Shown: piece by piece, positions 48,682 through 61,133 of the stretch | Position numbering within the stretch: the first letter of the stretch is position 1 | Layout: each line of letters begins with the position of its first letter | Notes under the pieces: generated by a model | Told to the model about the DNA's origin: nothing | Database searches by the model: none | Seen by the model: the letters and a program-made list of their open reading frames with translations, nothing else | Made by a program: the position numbers and the translations under genes | Origin: Capsicum annuum | Taxonomy: Eukaryota; Streptophyta; Magnoliopsida; Solanales; Solanaceae | DNA: 64,000 bases | Assembly: GCF_002878395.1 (NCBI RefSeq) | Contig: NC_061119.1 | Coordinates: 40,910,873-40,974,872 of the forward strand | Direction of reading: 5' to 3'

Positions 48682-50004
48682 TGACAAGTCATCAATTTGA
48701 CGACTTGCTAGCACCTTTTACGCTAAAATTATCATGCTTTTCTATTGATTTGATGGTACTCTCTTATGTAATGCCCATTTATATAGGTAAAAGTAAAAAG
48801 AGAAGATTGGGCAAGTAATTCAAGAGGCCAAATGTGAAGGAAATGAGTCATCCGCTTTGCATCCGATTTGCATCCGCTTCACATTTGCTTTGGAGCTGCT
48901 AGCCATCTGCTCTCTGTCTGCTCTTTATTCGCTTTGGATCCGCTCAAGCAGATCAACAATAAGGTGGCAATTTTGTAATTTCCATCAAATGTAGAGTAGA
49001 GTTTAAAAGGAGGCTTTTAGCTCATCTTTCAAGACCTAGTCTTCATTTTTTAAAGATAGCCTCCCTTTTAGCTCTTAGCTTCTCTTTTCTCTTTTAGCAC
49101 CTATCTTTTCATCTTTTGAGAATTTTGTACTAATCTTGAATGAAAAATACATGGTAGTGATTTTCTTTTGAAGAATTATTGAAACCCCAAGTGTGGAATT
49201 ACATTGTCTCTATCTCTCGTGGATGAGGTTAATGATAACTTTGGTATATTCTTATCCCTTTTATCTATGAGTAGCTAAGTTTCAATCTTAGGGTTATGCT
49301 TGCTTAGGTAGTGGTAGTGCATGGGTTTTAGCTAATTATTTTTCTAATTAGTTAGTTGTAATAGGTGTTGCATATATTTCATGAATTAATTGAGAGTTGG
49401 GGGTTGCGAACTCCAACCACCCTAGAGCCCATGTCATTCTTGAAAGAAAGGACATGGGTGAAGAATAAATGCAACCAATAACTTGATTTATTTTATTTAA
49501 TGATATCTCTTAGACATAAGGATGTCAATTGAGGCAATAGATGTGGGAAATTATCATACTTGTAAGGTGTTCGAAAGAACCCATTTGTGAAATTTGGTGT
49601 TGTAATTGAAAGATTGACACCAATACATTGACATCTTACCTACCCATGACTTTTAGCTAGAAATTGAATAAATGGCCAAATACCCATGCATAATCCCACA
49701 CCTATAATTGCATAACCCTAAGGCTTATTCTCAATTGAATTCACTCTTAGCATTCTTCAACGTCAAGCAGCGCACTAAAATTGAAGTAGTTGTCATTTAT
49801 AAACACATCCAAACTAAATCACCCCATTTTACATTTATGCGTGCTTTATTTACACTACGGGTTATCTTTTAGTAGGCTATCAATAATCTTGAGTTTTGAA
49901 TTCCATACTTTCACTCTTTGTGGATTCAACCCCAACCTAAGTTGGGTTATTATATTGACAACGATCGCTTACACCCATTCAAGAGTGTAATTTGAGCGTT
50001 GTCA
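48682..50004 (+). repeat. Gypsy 5' LTR
   Basis: Starts tgacaagtcatcaattt and ends gcgttgtca. It has an extra cttt.gcatccg repeat (about 48853-48885) absent from the other LTR. Open frame 49790-49990 is not a gene. Confidence 0.93.
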
Positions 50005-50008
50005 AAAA

Positions 50009-50027
50009 TGGCGCCGTAATTGGGGAG
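50009..50027 (+). other. Gypsy primer-binding site
   Basis: TGGCGCCGTAATTGGGGAG lies four bases after the LTR. It resembles the tRNA-Asp-complementary site (tggcgccgttgccgggga) of Athila-type elements with a few changes. Confidence 0.75.
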
Positions 50028-50175
50028 TGAAACATAGTTTTCACTCTTATAGTATTTTTAGTTACTTTGGGTTAGCCTTAGTATTTTATTTTACATTGTT
50101 TGGTGTTTTTATTCTTTCTTAGGTGCGTATAATAGTATACACGATACTATAATCCAAAATGGTAGTAATGTCGGG

Positions 50176-51460
50176 ATGGTTGATCGATATCTTGAGGATG
50201 CGGATCACCTCGGTGATGCGGGACGAGCTAGTGCTATTCGTATTCCATCGGTGGAAGGAAATAGAGTATTTCACATTACTAGCGTGATGCTTCATTTGCT
50301 TCAAATGAAAGGGTTATTTGGAGTCCAAGCTCATGAGGATGCTAATCTACACTTGAAGAGATATAGCCCACATATCTCAAGAGTTAATCCGATTGCATCT
50401 TTTCCCATTCTCTTTGATGGGAGAAGCGGTCTTATGGTTGCGGTCTTTGCTCGTGAATCTATCACTTCATGGAGTGAGCTCACAGAGGCATTCTTGGAAA
50501 GATATTTTTCTCATTCTCGGATGTTGCAACTAAGGAATAAAATCATCAACTTTTGCTAACTTAATGACGAACCGTTATATGAGGTTTGGCAATGATTCAA
50601 CAATAAGTTAATGCAATGCCCAAATCATGAGGTTCCTATTAAGATGCTTCTCTAAATTTTCTATAGGGCATTAGATCAATTAAACAATACGGTAGTAAAT
50701 AATGCGGCCGGGAGTTCTCTTGTTAGACTATCGCATGGTATTGCATCAAACTTATTAGATCAAGTGACTAAGCAAAGTAGAGGGTGGCACACAAGAGATA
50801 CCGAGGTATCCTTGGGGGCTCCATCCGCATCTTTTGTGAGCCAAGAACAAAATAAAAAATATGAAGAAAGAGATGCAAATATGGCTAAAGTAATGACGCA
50901 ACTTGATCTTCTTACCAAGCATGTGATGGGGGATCCTCCTAAGGTGGTTAACGTCGTTGCTTCTAAGAGTGCTAAAGCTTATGATGATGAGGAAACAGAG
51001 TCTCTTGATGAAGAAATTCTGTTTTTGTCAAGCCAATTGGGGGTTCCCGCCCTACCTACCAAAGGCAAGTTGGGAATCAAGGTTAGAAGGAAAGAAATCG
51101 TGATAGTGATTGGTGTGATAGAGATCGTGATAGAGATCATGATTGTAGAGATAAAGAGAGAGATTATAATTGGTATATACCTCCACATGATTGGGAAAAG
51201 GGTAAAGAGTCAAGTTTCATTGACCCGGATAAGGTCAAAAGTGAAGATGTCCTTGCTCGAATTTTAATGGGTGTTGAGGGGACCGACAAGATAGTAAGAG
51301 AAATGAAAGGTAACTTCTCACAACTAAATCAAACGGTGACATCTCACTCGGCCTCTATCAAGAAACTCGAAACTCAATTAGGCCAAATTTTGGTATAACT
51401 TAATGCAAGACCAAAGGATGGATTACCTAGTGACACGGTTGCCAATCTTAAAAATGATGC
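50176..51460 (+). pseudogene. Gypsy gag
   Basis: The first part (50176-50559) has NPIASFPILFDGRSGLMV, WSELTEAFLERYFSHSRM and LRNKIINF, typical of plant gypsy gag. After a stop it continues through RLSHGIASNLLDQVTKQ and a linker with NMAKVMTQLDLLTKHVMGD (50764-51110), then a frame-shifted Lys/Ile/Arg-rich stretch. It covers capsid and linker; no zinc knuckle was identified. Confidence 0.85.
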
Positions 51461-52486
51461 TCACATCATGGCTATTGTCACTAGGAGTGGTCGAACTCTT
51501 GGTAAAGATGTTGTTGATCTTGGTGAAGACCCCAATGAAAAGGCAAATGAAGAACAAGCCAATGCAAAGAGAAAGCAGCTAGAAGAGCCAGTTGATAATG
51601 ATCCAAAGCCTAATGACACAAGTGTTGAACGGCCAACGGTAGTTGACGAAAATGTTGAAAGTGAGAAAACTCCGAAAGTGATTGAGGATGATACTCCAAA
51701 AATGGATGAAACTCCAACTTTTCCATTACCACAAATCAAAATTCCTCCCCATTTTGACAAAGATTTAAGAAAAAGGATGATGATATCAAATTCAAGAAGT
51801 TCCTTGCAAAGTTTAGCAATTTATCGATGAATATTCCGTTGCTAGAAGCCTTACAAAAATGCCTGATTATGCTAAATTTATGAAGGACTTGGTTACAAAG
51901 AAGTGAGTCATGGATTTTGAAACAATTGAGGTAACCCACAATTATAGTGCTATAATATCTAGCACAATGGTGGTGAACAAAGAAGACCCGGGTGTATTTA
52001 CTATTCCTTGCACTATCGGAGTATACAAATTCAAAAAAATGTTGTGTTAGGCTTGGGTGCTCCTAAGCCTACTACTATGAGGCTTCTAATGGCTGATCGT
52101 TCGATCAAAAAGCCCATGGGGGTGTTGTATGATGTTTTGGTGAAAGTTGACCAGTTTATCTTTCTGGCTGACTTCGTTATTCTTGATTATGAGATTGATC
52201 ATAAGGTCTGAATCATTCTTGGTGAACCATTCTTAGCTACCGGAAGGGCCTTAGTGGATGTGGAATGTGGGAAGATGAAATTTTGGGTGAACAATGAAGA
52301 AGTATCCTTCAATTGGTGTAAGTCCATGAAGCAACCTATGGACTTAAAAGTTATTTCGGTGATTGATGTGGTTGATGATGAGGTGGCTAACACCATTGAA
52401 ATAAAACTTATGAATGACCCCTTGGTGAGTGTATTGTGGAACCTTGAGAGTGAGGTGGTTGAAGAATATGATGAGGTGGTAGCTTA
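51461..52486 (+). pseudogene. Gypsy linker and protease with active site missing
   Basis: The acidic linker (51468-51830, with MAIVTRSGRTLGKDV) is typical of the junction before protease. Further on VFTIPCTIG jumps straight to a YKFKK stretch and then LGLGAPKPTTMRLLMADRSI. The segment expected between them, with the catalytic DLGAS box, is not there. The downstream part ILGEPFLATGRALVDVECGK is preserved. The protease is therefore dead by a short deletion besides the stops. Confidence 0.8.
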
Positions 52487-52487
52487 G

Positions 52488-53697
52488 TTGATGGGTCTTG
52501 GGTCTTACACTAAGAACCCGATTAAATTGGATCTTGATTTGAAAAACCGTGAGAGTCCACCAGTCAAACCGTCTATTATTGAACCACCTCAACTCGAACT
52601 AAAGTCGTTGCCATTCCATCTCCTATATGTTTTCTTGGGTGAGTATAATATATTGCCAATCATTTTAGCGGGTGATCTTGAACCTTGTCAAGTAGATGGC
52701 TTGAAATCAATTGTGAAAAAGTTCATTCGTGCTATCGGATGGACTATCACGGACATTATAAGCATTCCTCCAGGAATTTTTTCTCATAAAATCAAGTTAA
52801 ATGTTGATCATGTTCCTAGCTTGGAACACCAAAGAAGACTAAATCAACTGATGCAAGAGATGGTCAAGAAGGAAATCATTAAGTGTCTTGTGCGAGAGTT
52901 GTCTACCCAATTTCAAATAGCACGTGGGTGAGTCCGGTCCAATGTGTTCCTAAGAAGGGCGATATGACGGTGGTCCCGAATGAGAATAATGACCTTATAC
53001 CTATGCGCCCGGTCATGATTTGGAGAGTATGTATGGATTATCGCAAATTGAACTCATGGACTGAGAAAAACCACTTTCCCATGCCCTATATGGATCAAAT
53101 GTTGGATAGACTAGCCGGTCGAGGTTGGTATTGCTTTCTTGATGGTTACTCGGGGTACAATCAAATTTGCATCGCCCCGGAAGACCAAGAAAAGACCACT
53201 TTCACTTGTCCCTATGGTACATTTGCTTTCAAGCGTATGCCCTTTGGGTTATGCAACGCGCCGGCTTCTAACGATGCATGTTGTCCATTTTTTCTGATAT
53301 GGTAGATGATACAATAGAGGTTTTTATGGGTGACTTCTCTGTGGTTGGGGATTCATTTGATTCTTGCCTCACTCACTTAAGTAAAGTCCTTGAACGATGT
53401 GTGGAGACTAATCTTATTTTGAATTGGGAGAAATGTCATTTCATGGTCAATGAGGGCATTATTCTAGGCCATAAAATTTTGGGAAAGGACATCCAAATGG
53501 ATCAAGAAAAAATTGAGGTGATTGCTAAGTTACCCCCACCGATATTTGTGAAGGGCGTTAGAAGTTTTCTTGGTCATGTCGGGTTCTATCAGCGTTTTAT
53601 TAAGGTTTTCTCAAAGATCGCTCATCATTTGTGCAAGCTTCTTGAAAAGGAAGAAAAATTTGAATTTGATCACGCTTGTGTAAAAGCTTTCAATTGA
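52488..53697 (+). pseudogene. Gypsy reverse transcriptase
   Basis: Three overlapping frames cover the domain. First LKSLPFHLLYVFLGEYNILP and DIISIPPGIFSHKI; then VYPISNSTWVSPVQCVPKK, CMDYRKLNSWTEKNHFPMPY, FLDGYSGYNQI and FAFKRMPFGLCNAPA; then FMGDFSVVGDSFDSCL and RSFLGHVGFYQRFIKVFSK. The catalytic box, normally FMDD in this branch, reads FMGD (codon GGT at 53329-53331), so one essential aspartate is lost. Frame changes occur near 52910 and 53280. Confidence 0.9.
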
Positions 53698-54130
53698 CTC
53701 AAGGAACTCCTTGTGTTGGCTCCTATCATAGTAGCTCCGAATTGGTCATCACCCTTTGAATTAATGTGTGATGCAAGTGGTATTGCTCTAGGTGCGTTTT
53801 GGGTCAAAGAAAATAGAAGTTGTTCCACCCAATTTACTATGTAAGGAAGACGTTGAATGATGCTCAACATAACTATACGGTTATGGAACAAGAGTTGTTA
53901 GTGGTGGTGTATGCATTTGAAAAGTTTTGGGCCTATTTATTGGGCATGAAAGTGGTTGTGCACGTGGACCATGCCGTTCTTTGGTATCTCATGTCAAATA
54001 AAGAGGCAAAACCTCGATTGATTAGTTGGATATTTCTCTTGCAAGAGTTCGATTTTAAAGTGAAGGATCGAACGGGGTGTGAGAATCAAGTAGCCGACCA
54101 TCTTTCCCGCCTTGAATCCAATCATGAGAA
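53698..54130 (+). pseudogene. Gypsy RNase H
   Basis: After a stop, LMCDASGIALGAFW provides the first catalytic Asp; after a frameshift, HNYTVMEQELLVVVYAFEKF the Glu and VVHVDHAVLWYL the next Asp. It runs without a break into the integrase zinc-binding segment, RTGCENQVADHLSRLE being the usual join. Confidence 0.88.
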
Positions 54131-55488
54131 GTTGGGTAAGATTGATATTGATGACACCTTCCCCGATGAGCTATTCATGTCACTTTTGGGGAGCATTACA
54201 CCTTGGTATGTAGATTATACTAACTATATTGTACGCGGTGTGCTTCCCGACGAGTTAAATCATTATCAAAAGAAACAGTTCCTATTTGATGTGAAAAAAT
54301 ATTTTTGGGATGAACCATTCTTGTTTAGGGAGTGCGTGGATGGTGTGATCCATATGTGTGTCATGGAGGCGGAAATGATAGATATTCTTAAGGCGTGTCA
54401 CTCCTCTCCGTTTGGTGGTCATCATGGTGAGATCTGAACGGCCACTAAGGTTCTTCAAAGTGGATACTATTGGCCTACCCTTCATAGAGATGCATATGAG
54501 TTGGTAAAATATGCCCTCAATGCCAAATGCAAGGTGGCATTTTAAGGAGGCATGAGATGCCTCTTAATCCCAATCTCGAGGTTGAACTATTCGGTGTGTG
54601 AGGGATCGACTTCATGGGTCCTTTGTGAGCTCATATGGCAATAAATATATCTTGGTAGCCATCGATTATGTCTCAAAGTGAGTGGAGACCATTGCTTTAC
54701 CAAACAACGAAGGCAAGAGTGTTACTTTTTTCTTGAAGAAGTACATCTTTACAAGGTTCGGGACTCCAAGGGCAATCATTAGTGATGACGGCTCTCATTT
54801 TTGTAATCAGATCTTCAGTGCTTTGCTTGATAAGTATGGGGTGAAGCATAAGGTTGCTACTTCTTACCACCCCCAAACTAGCGGCCAAGTTAAAGTTTCG
54901 AATCGTGAAATCAAGTCCATCCTTGAGAAAACTGTGAATGTTGGCCATACGAATTGTGCGAGATAACTCAATGATTCTCTTTGGGCATATAGAACGACCT
55001 ATAAAACTCCTATCGGTATGTCCCGTTACCAATTGGTATTTGGGAAGTCTTGTCACTTACCTGTTGAGTTGGAATATAAGGCTTTATGGGCTTTGAGGAA
55101 GTTGAATATGGATTGGGAGGACGCTTCAAAATCGAGGGTCAATCAACTTCATGAGTTGGACGAGTTTTGACTCAAAGCATATGAAAGTTCCGTGTTGTAC
55201 AAAGAGAAGATGAAGAGGTGGCATGATGCCAAAATCCTAAAATGAGAGTTTCATATGGGTGATAATGTTCTCCTCTTCAATTCAAGATTGAAACTTTTCA
55301 CGGGAAAGCTTAGATCAAAGTGGTCGGGCCCGTTCTTGATCTCAAATGTTTACCCGAGTAGAGCTATTGAGTTGGAAGATCACGAGAAGAAGAAATTTGT
55401 GGCGAATGGACAACGATTGAAGCACTATTATGTGGGTGGACCCAAAGCGACCAAGGTTGAGTCACTTTGTTTCAAAGATCCAAAATAA
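54131..55488 (+). pseudogene. Gypsy integrase
   Basis: The zinc-binding part includes MIDILKACHSSPFGGHHGEI, then a stop. The core has [21 protein letters not shown] and [20 protein letters not shown], giving the D, D and E positions. The C-terminal part has [15 protein letters not shown] and LFTGKLRSKWSGPFLISNVY. At least five stops or frame shifts break it. It ends at 55488. Confidence 0.88.
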
Positions 55489-58400
55489 TGATCGAATGAT
55501 GTCGTGCCACGACTTTAACTAAGGTGCTTCTTGGGAGGCAACCCAAGGAATTTTTATTAATATTTTCTAACGTTTTTTATTCACATTTTAGTTTAGTGTT
55601 GTTTGATGCGGGTAATATCATAAAATTTGGGTGCATGAAGCTAGAGTTGGAGGCTCGAAAGTGAGTCCCGAACCAAAGATTTTGTTCAAAGAAAAGGTGT
55701 GTATCAAGCTGGAACGATCTGTGTTGTACCTGTTTGAGCAGGCCAGCCACATGTACAAGGCAAATAGAGCGCAAATTGCTCGAGTTTTTGGCCAAGGAGA
55801 AGTAGCTATTCTGCCTCAGCCTGTGCTGGACATGCTCAAGCAGTTCAAGCACAGTTCAGACGCACTTGGAACGCATCACCTGTTGATTTTCGCTGGTAGT
55901 TACTGTCCACACCTGTGTCTGGACTGCTTTAGCAGTTCCAGCACAGGTCAGTTGCATTTTGGAGCACAGATTCGGGCCAAGAAGCTGAAGGTACTGCTTG
56001 TACCTGTGCTGGACATGCTGCAGCAGTCCAGACGCAGGTCAGCTACACCTTGGACGCACATCAGGCTGCTACGGACTGTTTTCATCTGCCAAGGATCATC
56101 TCAAGTGCAGGCTGGAAACAAGTGCCTTAAAACTTAAAAAATATGCATCTGTTTTCAGCAACAATTTTAGGAAATGGTCAAATCTTATTGGGCTGGCCCG
56201 ATCCGGTCAACCCAAATCACTTTAAATGCGTAAAAAAAGAGCCAAAAATAGTCTGACACTTAGCATATCTCATCACACTTCAGTTCTAACCGGTCCTTTC
56301 CCTCAACTTTAACATTCTCTCTTTCTCTTAACAAGAATTGCATCAACACAAATTGAGAAAATTCTTTTGGACTTGTTCTTCACCTTTTTCCTCTCTTAAG
56401 TCAAGAAAAGTATATTCTTTCATGGTTTCACTTTTAAACTCTCTTTAAGGGATGAACATAATACTTGATACCTCATGATAGTTGGTCATGTAGAGTTAGT
56501 TTTTGTGAGTTTATTGGGGTGATTAACACTTGTTGGAATAATTATGTGGTCATGGGTGCCTTGTTTCACTAGTTTGATTCATGATCCTCTCTTAAATGAA
56601 ACTAGTGCACCATGTGCTTGATAAATGTCCATTAAAGCCTTTCTTGCTTATTTTTTTATGGTGGGTGGCTCAAGTACGATAGCATGAACATCTTGAATAA
56701 GTTTGGAGATGATGTGGTGAGATGAGCTTGCTCTCTTGTGCTCTTATTCTCTTTCTCTAAGTTCTTGGTTGGCATGCCCACTATGTGTTTGTTGAAATGA
56801 CAATAAGAGAGAAATGTGTTGTATGCTTGTAATGGCCAATATGAATTTCCTTAGGGCATGGTGTGGTCATTTTTCATGCATCGTTCTGAGTCCAATTAAA
56901 CCTAATAATAAAATAGTTGGTAGTCATTGGTTGAGGGAGATTGTTGAGAAATACGGCATCCATGATTCTTGTTGGTCACTAAGCCTAACCGGGAAACATG
57001 AATGTTTGCCTTGTCCTATGATAGATTGGATGACATTATTCTTAAGGGTATTGGTCATTCTTGTTTCCATTGGAGGTTACGGATGCCCTATGAGCTAGTT
57101 TTGAGAAGTGTGAAGAATGTGAGACAATGTCATGCCTAAATGATTAGGTGTTGTAATAAATGAAACCCATGGACTCTAGTGATGAGTTACCTTGCACCCT
57201 ATTTTCTTTTCCTATTTTTATTTTTATTTCCGTTCTTAACTTATAAAATTCCAAAAACATGTTTTACCTTTTGTCTTTTGTTTTGGTTTTGTTTTGTTTC
57301 TTTATCATAGGTATGTCTTCAAGAAAAAATTTACCATGAGAAATTATCCAAGGATGATGAGTTACCCTTTATAGTAGACTCGATGAGGGATCCTAGTCTG
57401 ACGAGTCTCCTATTGAGACAGTACAATCATTCACCGACATGAACCCGAGTGCCTAGTGCGCCACAGAGAGTCTTTACCCTCTTTTACTCTCTTTTATTTC
57501 TGTATTGGGGACAATGCAATATTTTTAGTGGGGGTGAGGTATCGTTATGATTCATTTGATGGTCGGTACCTACTGTCTCATTTTATGGCATGTGGCTTGA
57601 TAAATTGTGGAGACATATTCTATTTTATTACTTTGAATTTGTGCCATGCGCTTAATTTAAATGTGGTATCCGATTGTGTGCATTACTCTTATCGCCTTTG
57701 GTATATACGTGTCTAATAAACTCCAAGGGTTTTCTTCGAAACTCGGTTCTTTCCTAAGGAGCAAATTGTTATTTTCTCTTTCTTTTGATCTTTATTTTTA
57801 TTTTATTTTAGTTTCTTTGTCGAACCGAGTGATTATTCACCCATGAGGGATGACAAGGCGACATCCTTAGGTGAAGTATCTAGTCATTTTGGTTAACTAG
57901 GAAGAAGCAAAAATTCAAAAATACTTTCAAAATGTCATTGGCAAGGAATAAAATATTTTTGCGAAAAAAACCAAAAATATAGTTGCAAGATCAAGGATGT
58001 TTTGAGTTTTCTTTTGAGTGAGACCATTAAACTCAATTTTTGGCTCTCTCTTTAAAGGATGAGTCGTTGACTCAGAGTAACTTATGAAGCTCAAATTGCT
58101 CAAATTGGTTGGGAGATTAACTTTTTACTCTATGAGTATGAAGCCATGAGTGGTGAGACTTTTAAAAAAATCTTGTGCATTTGTGTAGTCTAGAACTTAC
58201 CCCGAGTGTATTCAAAGCGAAATTCTAGACAAGCTTGATTTGGAAGATGACTCGAGGCCTTTTTTGACCCGTCACATAGCCAAATTCTCACTGTAACATT
58301 GTTCCCTAGTTAACCCATTTAAACCTTTTTGCCCTTTGTTCTTTCTTATTGTAATGATAACCATGCAAAAACACCTAAACCCTTTTGAAAACCTCTCTTT

Positions 58401-59402
58401 TGGCACCTAACTTCCTTTGATGCGTTACATGATTCTAAATAATAGATTATAGGTCAAAACCTAAGTTTGGGGGGTTGTGTATTTGAGAGAAGATGATCAA
58501 AGAAAAGATAAGAAAACTGTATGTAAGGTTGTCAATACATGTACTTAAAAGACAAGAGATGTGCTTGATGATAAAATTGAATAGCCTAGCCTGTACAACT
58601 TGAAAAAAAATTGAATGAGTGAGGGGCTAAGAAAGGCTAATAGGCAGAAAATCTCTTGAAAAAGTCAAAGAAGTGAAAGAAAAAAATGGTGGCTTTGAAT
58701 GATTTGGTAAATGCTAAATAAATAGTTAGGAAAATATGGGAAATGATTTGAAAAATAATAAGGTGGGTGATTTGAAAATTTTGAGGGTAGAAAGGATTGA
58801 ATGATTGCATTGAAGGGGGTCCTTTAGTCACTTGATCCATATGTATTCCTTCCCACACCTTAAACCTTTATCTTGACCGGTAAGACCTTGGTGATTCCAA
58901 ACTAAGTCTACATTAGTGGCGAAAAACACAAAGGGCAAGCCTATGGTTCTATTCAATGTACTTGAATTTCTTTGTAAGAGTGAGTATGAATTCTTTCTTT
59001 ATTTAAGCTTCGTTAAGAATTGAAATGTCTTTGGTGCGTGGAGCTAACTCTTGCATGTGAGCGACATCGGTACTTTTGGGTAGAGGGTGATGTTTTACTA
59101 TCGGTTTGGGTAAATGAGTGAAGTAAGTTGTATTGAGAAGATTGAGACAATCTTTGATGATTTTGTGCCTTATCTTAAGATGTTTTGTGATTTGAAAAAT
59201 TCATTTGATACAAACTTGCATCCTTGCTTCATAATTATGTGCTTATTGAAAAGTTTTGGTTTACTTGTTGCCATGACATGTGTGGAAAGTATTTGTAGAG
59301 TTTTGTTAGCCTATTCCTTTAGTATAGCTTTCTTCTAGGTGGATTTGAGTTAAGTACCTTATCTCATTAAATTATTCCTTGTTGCTTGAGGACAAGCAAT
59401 AG
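55489..59402 (+). other. Gypsy region after pol, no protein recognised
   Basis: Athila-type elements often carry an envelope-like frame or long non-coding DNA here. I see open frames of up to 168 codons (55631-56137) but none with membrane spans or motifs typical of an env-like protein. 55810-56050 contains three imperfect copies of cctgtgctggacatgctcaag-like sequence, so the longest frame is partly repeat. A second polypurine-like tract lies at 58462-58477. Confidence 0.6.
58462..58477 (+). other. Second polypurine-like tract in the gypsy element
   Basis: taagtttggggggttg is identical to the sequence ending at the 3' LTR boundary (59405-59420). Confidence 0.6.
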
Positions 59403-59417
59403 TTTAAGTTTGGGGGG
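59403..59417 (+). other. Gypsy polypurine tract
   Basis: TTTAAGTTTGGGGGG stands two bases before the 3' LTR (a t separates them), where second-strand priming is expected. Confidence 0.85.
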
Positions 59418-59418
59418 T

Positions 59419-60721
59419 TGATAAGTCGTCAATTTGACGACTTGCTAGCAACTTTTAAGCCTAAATTATCATACTTTTTCATTGATTTGATGGTTCTCTC
59501 TTACGTAATGCCCATTTATGTAGGTAAAAGTAAAAAGAGAAGATTGGGCAAGTCATTCAAGTCGTCAAGAGGCCAAATGTGAAGGAAATGAGTCATCCGT
59601 TTCACATCTGCTTTGGAGCTGCTAGCCATCTGCTCTTTGTCTGCTCTTCATCCGCTATGGATCCGCTCAAGCAGATAAAAAATAAGGTGGTAGTTTTATA
59701 ATTTCCATCAAATGTAGAGTGGAGTTTAAAAGGAGGCTTTTAGTTATCTTTCAAGACCTAGTTTTCATTTTGTGAAGATAGCCTCCCTTTTAGCTCTTAG
59801 CTTCTCTCTTCTCTTTTAGCACCCATCTTTCATCTTTTGAGAATTTTGTTCTAAGCTTGAATGAAAAATACATGGTAGTGATTTTTCTTTGAAGAATTAT
59901 TGAAACCCCAAGTGTGGAATTACATTGTCTCTATCTCTCATGGATGATGTTAATGATAACTTTGGTATATTCTTATCCCTTTTATCTATGAGTAGCTAAG
60001 TTTCAATCTTTGGGTTATGCTTGCTTAGGTAGTGGTAGTGCATGAGTTTTAGCTAATTATTTTTTTAATTAGTTAGCTGTAATGGGTTTTGCATTTATTT
60101 CATGAATTAATTGAGAGTTGGGGGTTGCAAACTCCAACCACCCTAGAACCCATATCATTCTTGAAAGAGGGGACATGGGTGAAGAATGAGTGCAACCAAT
60201 AACTTGATTCATTTCATTTAATGATATCTCTTAGACATAAGGATGTCAATTGAGGCAATAGATGTGAGAAATTGTCACACTTGTGAGGTGTTCGAAAGAA
60301 CTCATATGTGAAATTTGATGTTGTAATTGAAAGATTGACACCAATACATTGACATCTACCCATGAATTTTAGCTAAAATTTGAATAAATGGTCAAATACT
60401 CATGCATGATCCCACAACTATAATAGCATAATCCCAAGGCTTATTCTCTATTGAATTCACTCTTAGCATTCTTCAACATCAAGCTAGTGCACTAAAATTG
60501 AAGTAGTTTTCATTTATAAACACATTCAAACTAAATTCCCCCATTTTATATTTATGCTTGCTTTATTCACACTACGGGTCATCTTTTAGTAGACTATCAA
60601 TACTCTTGAGTTTTGAATTCCATGCTTTCACTCCTTGTGGATTCGACCCCAACCTAAGTTGGGTTATTATATTGACAACGATCGCTTACACCCATTCAAG
60701 AGTGTAATTTGAGCGTTATTA
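59419..60721 (+). repeat. Gypsy 3' LTR
   Basis: Starts tgataagtcgtcaattt and ends gcgttatta, followed by the ccaac target copy. It differs from the 5' LTR by scattered substitutions and a ~20-base indel. Confidence 0.93.
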
Positions 60722-60785
60722 CCAACACCAATAAGTCAATTTTGCGGTTGGCTTATTGGATACGATTTGATTTTGAACGGCCCTA

Positions 60786-61133
60786 AACTATCCCATATTT
60801 CTTTAGCAAATTTGTAAGTAACAAATAAATCAAATAAAGTATTTAATCATATGACTCAATTAATGTCCTCTAGCTTTTTTGCTTTCCCTTTTAATCTTCT
60901 TTTTAGCAAATTCATCAATAATCATAATAGTGTTAGAACTGGTAATAATGTTAAAACCATCATTAAATAAAATATAATCAACTTCTAATTGTTCTAAGAA
61001 AATCAGAAGTTTTTGTGATCAACATTTAAAATTATTTTCGTCCAATGGCTAAAGTTTTAACAAATCAGAAAAATTTTGTTCAAAAAATATTAGCCATTTA
61101 TCAATATTGTATGTAAGAAAATCGCTTTCAAAT
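60786..61133 (-). pseudogene. Copia gag N-terminal part
   Basis: Minus-strand pieces include FEQNFSDLLKL, VDYILFNDGFNIITSS and, in another frame, LFDLFVTYKFAKEIWDSL, which continues into 47828 when the MITE is removed. Stops and frame changes are frequent. The first ~50 bases next to the LTR should hold the primer-binding site; the sequence there (aatttgaaagcgattttc) does not match initiator tRNA-Met. Confidence 0.7.

Larger units (their letters stand above)
48682..60721 (+). mobile_element. Athila-like Ty3/gypsy retrotransposon
   Basis: The 12,040-bp element has LTRs at 48682-50004 and 59419-60721 and identical ccaac target copies at 48677-48681 and 60722-60726. Primer-binding site, gag, protease, RT, RNase H, integrase, a ~3.9-kb region after pol, and polypurine tract follow in normal order on the plus strand. 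A tRNA-Asp-type primer site and the phrase ggaggcaacccaa just after pol point to the Athila/Tat branch. All open frames are broken, so it is immobile. It is the youngest of the three nested layers on this side by position. Confidence 0.93.
47829..60785. mobile_element. hAT-type MITE in copia gag, itself split by the gypsy element
   Basis: The ends are tagggctgctta at 47829 and, inverted, tagggccgttcaa at 60785. Identical 8-base target copies aactatcc lie at 47821-47828 and 60786-60793. Without the gypsy element the MITE is about 912 bp and has no coding. Removing it restores copia gag as YKFAKEIWDSLQNSEQGG, which proves the boundaries. Confidence 0.93.
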
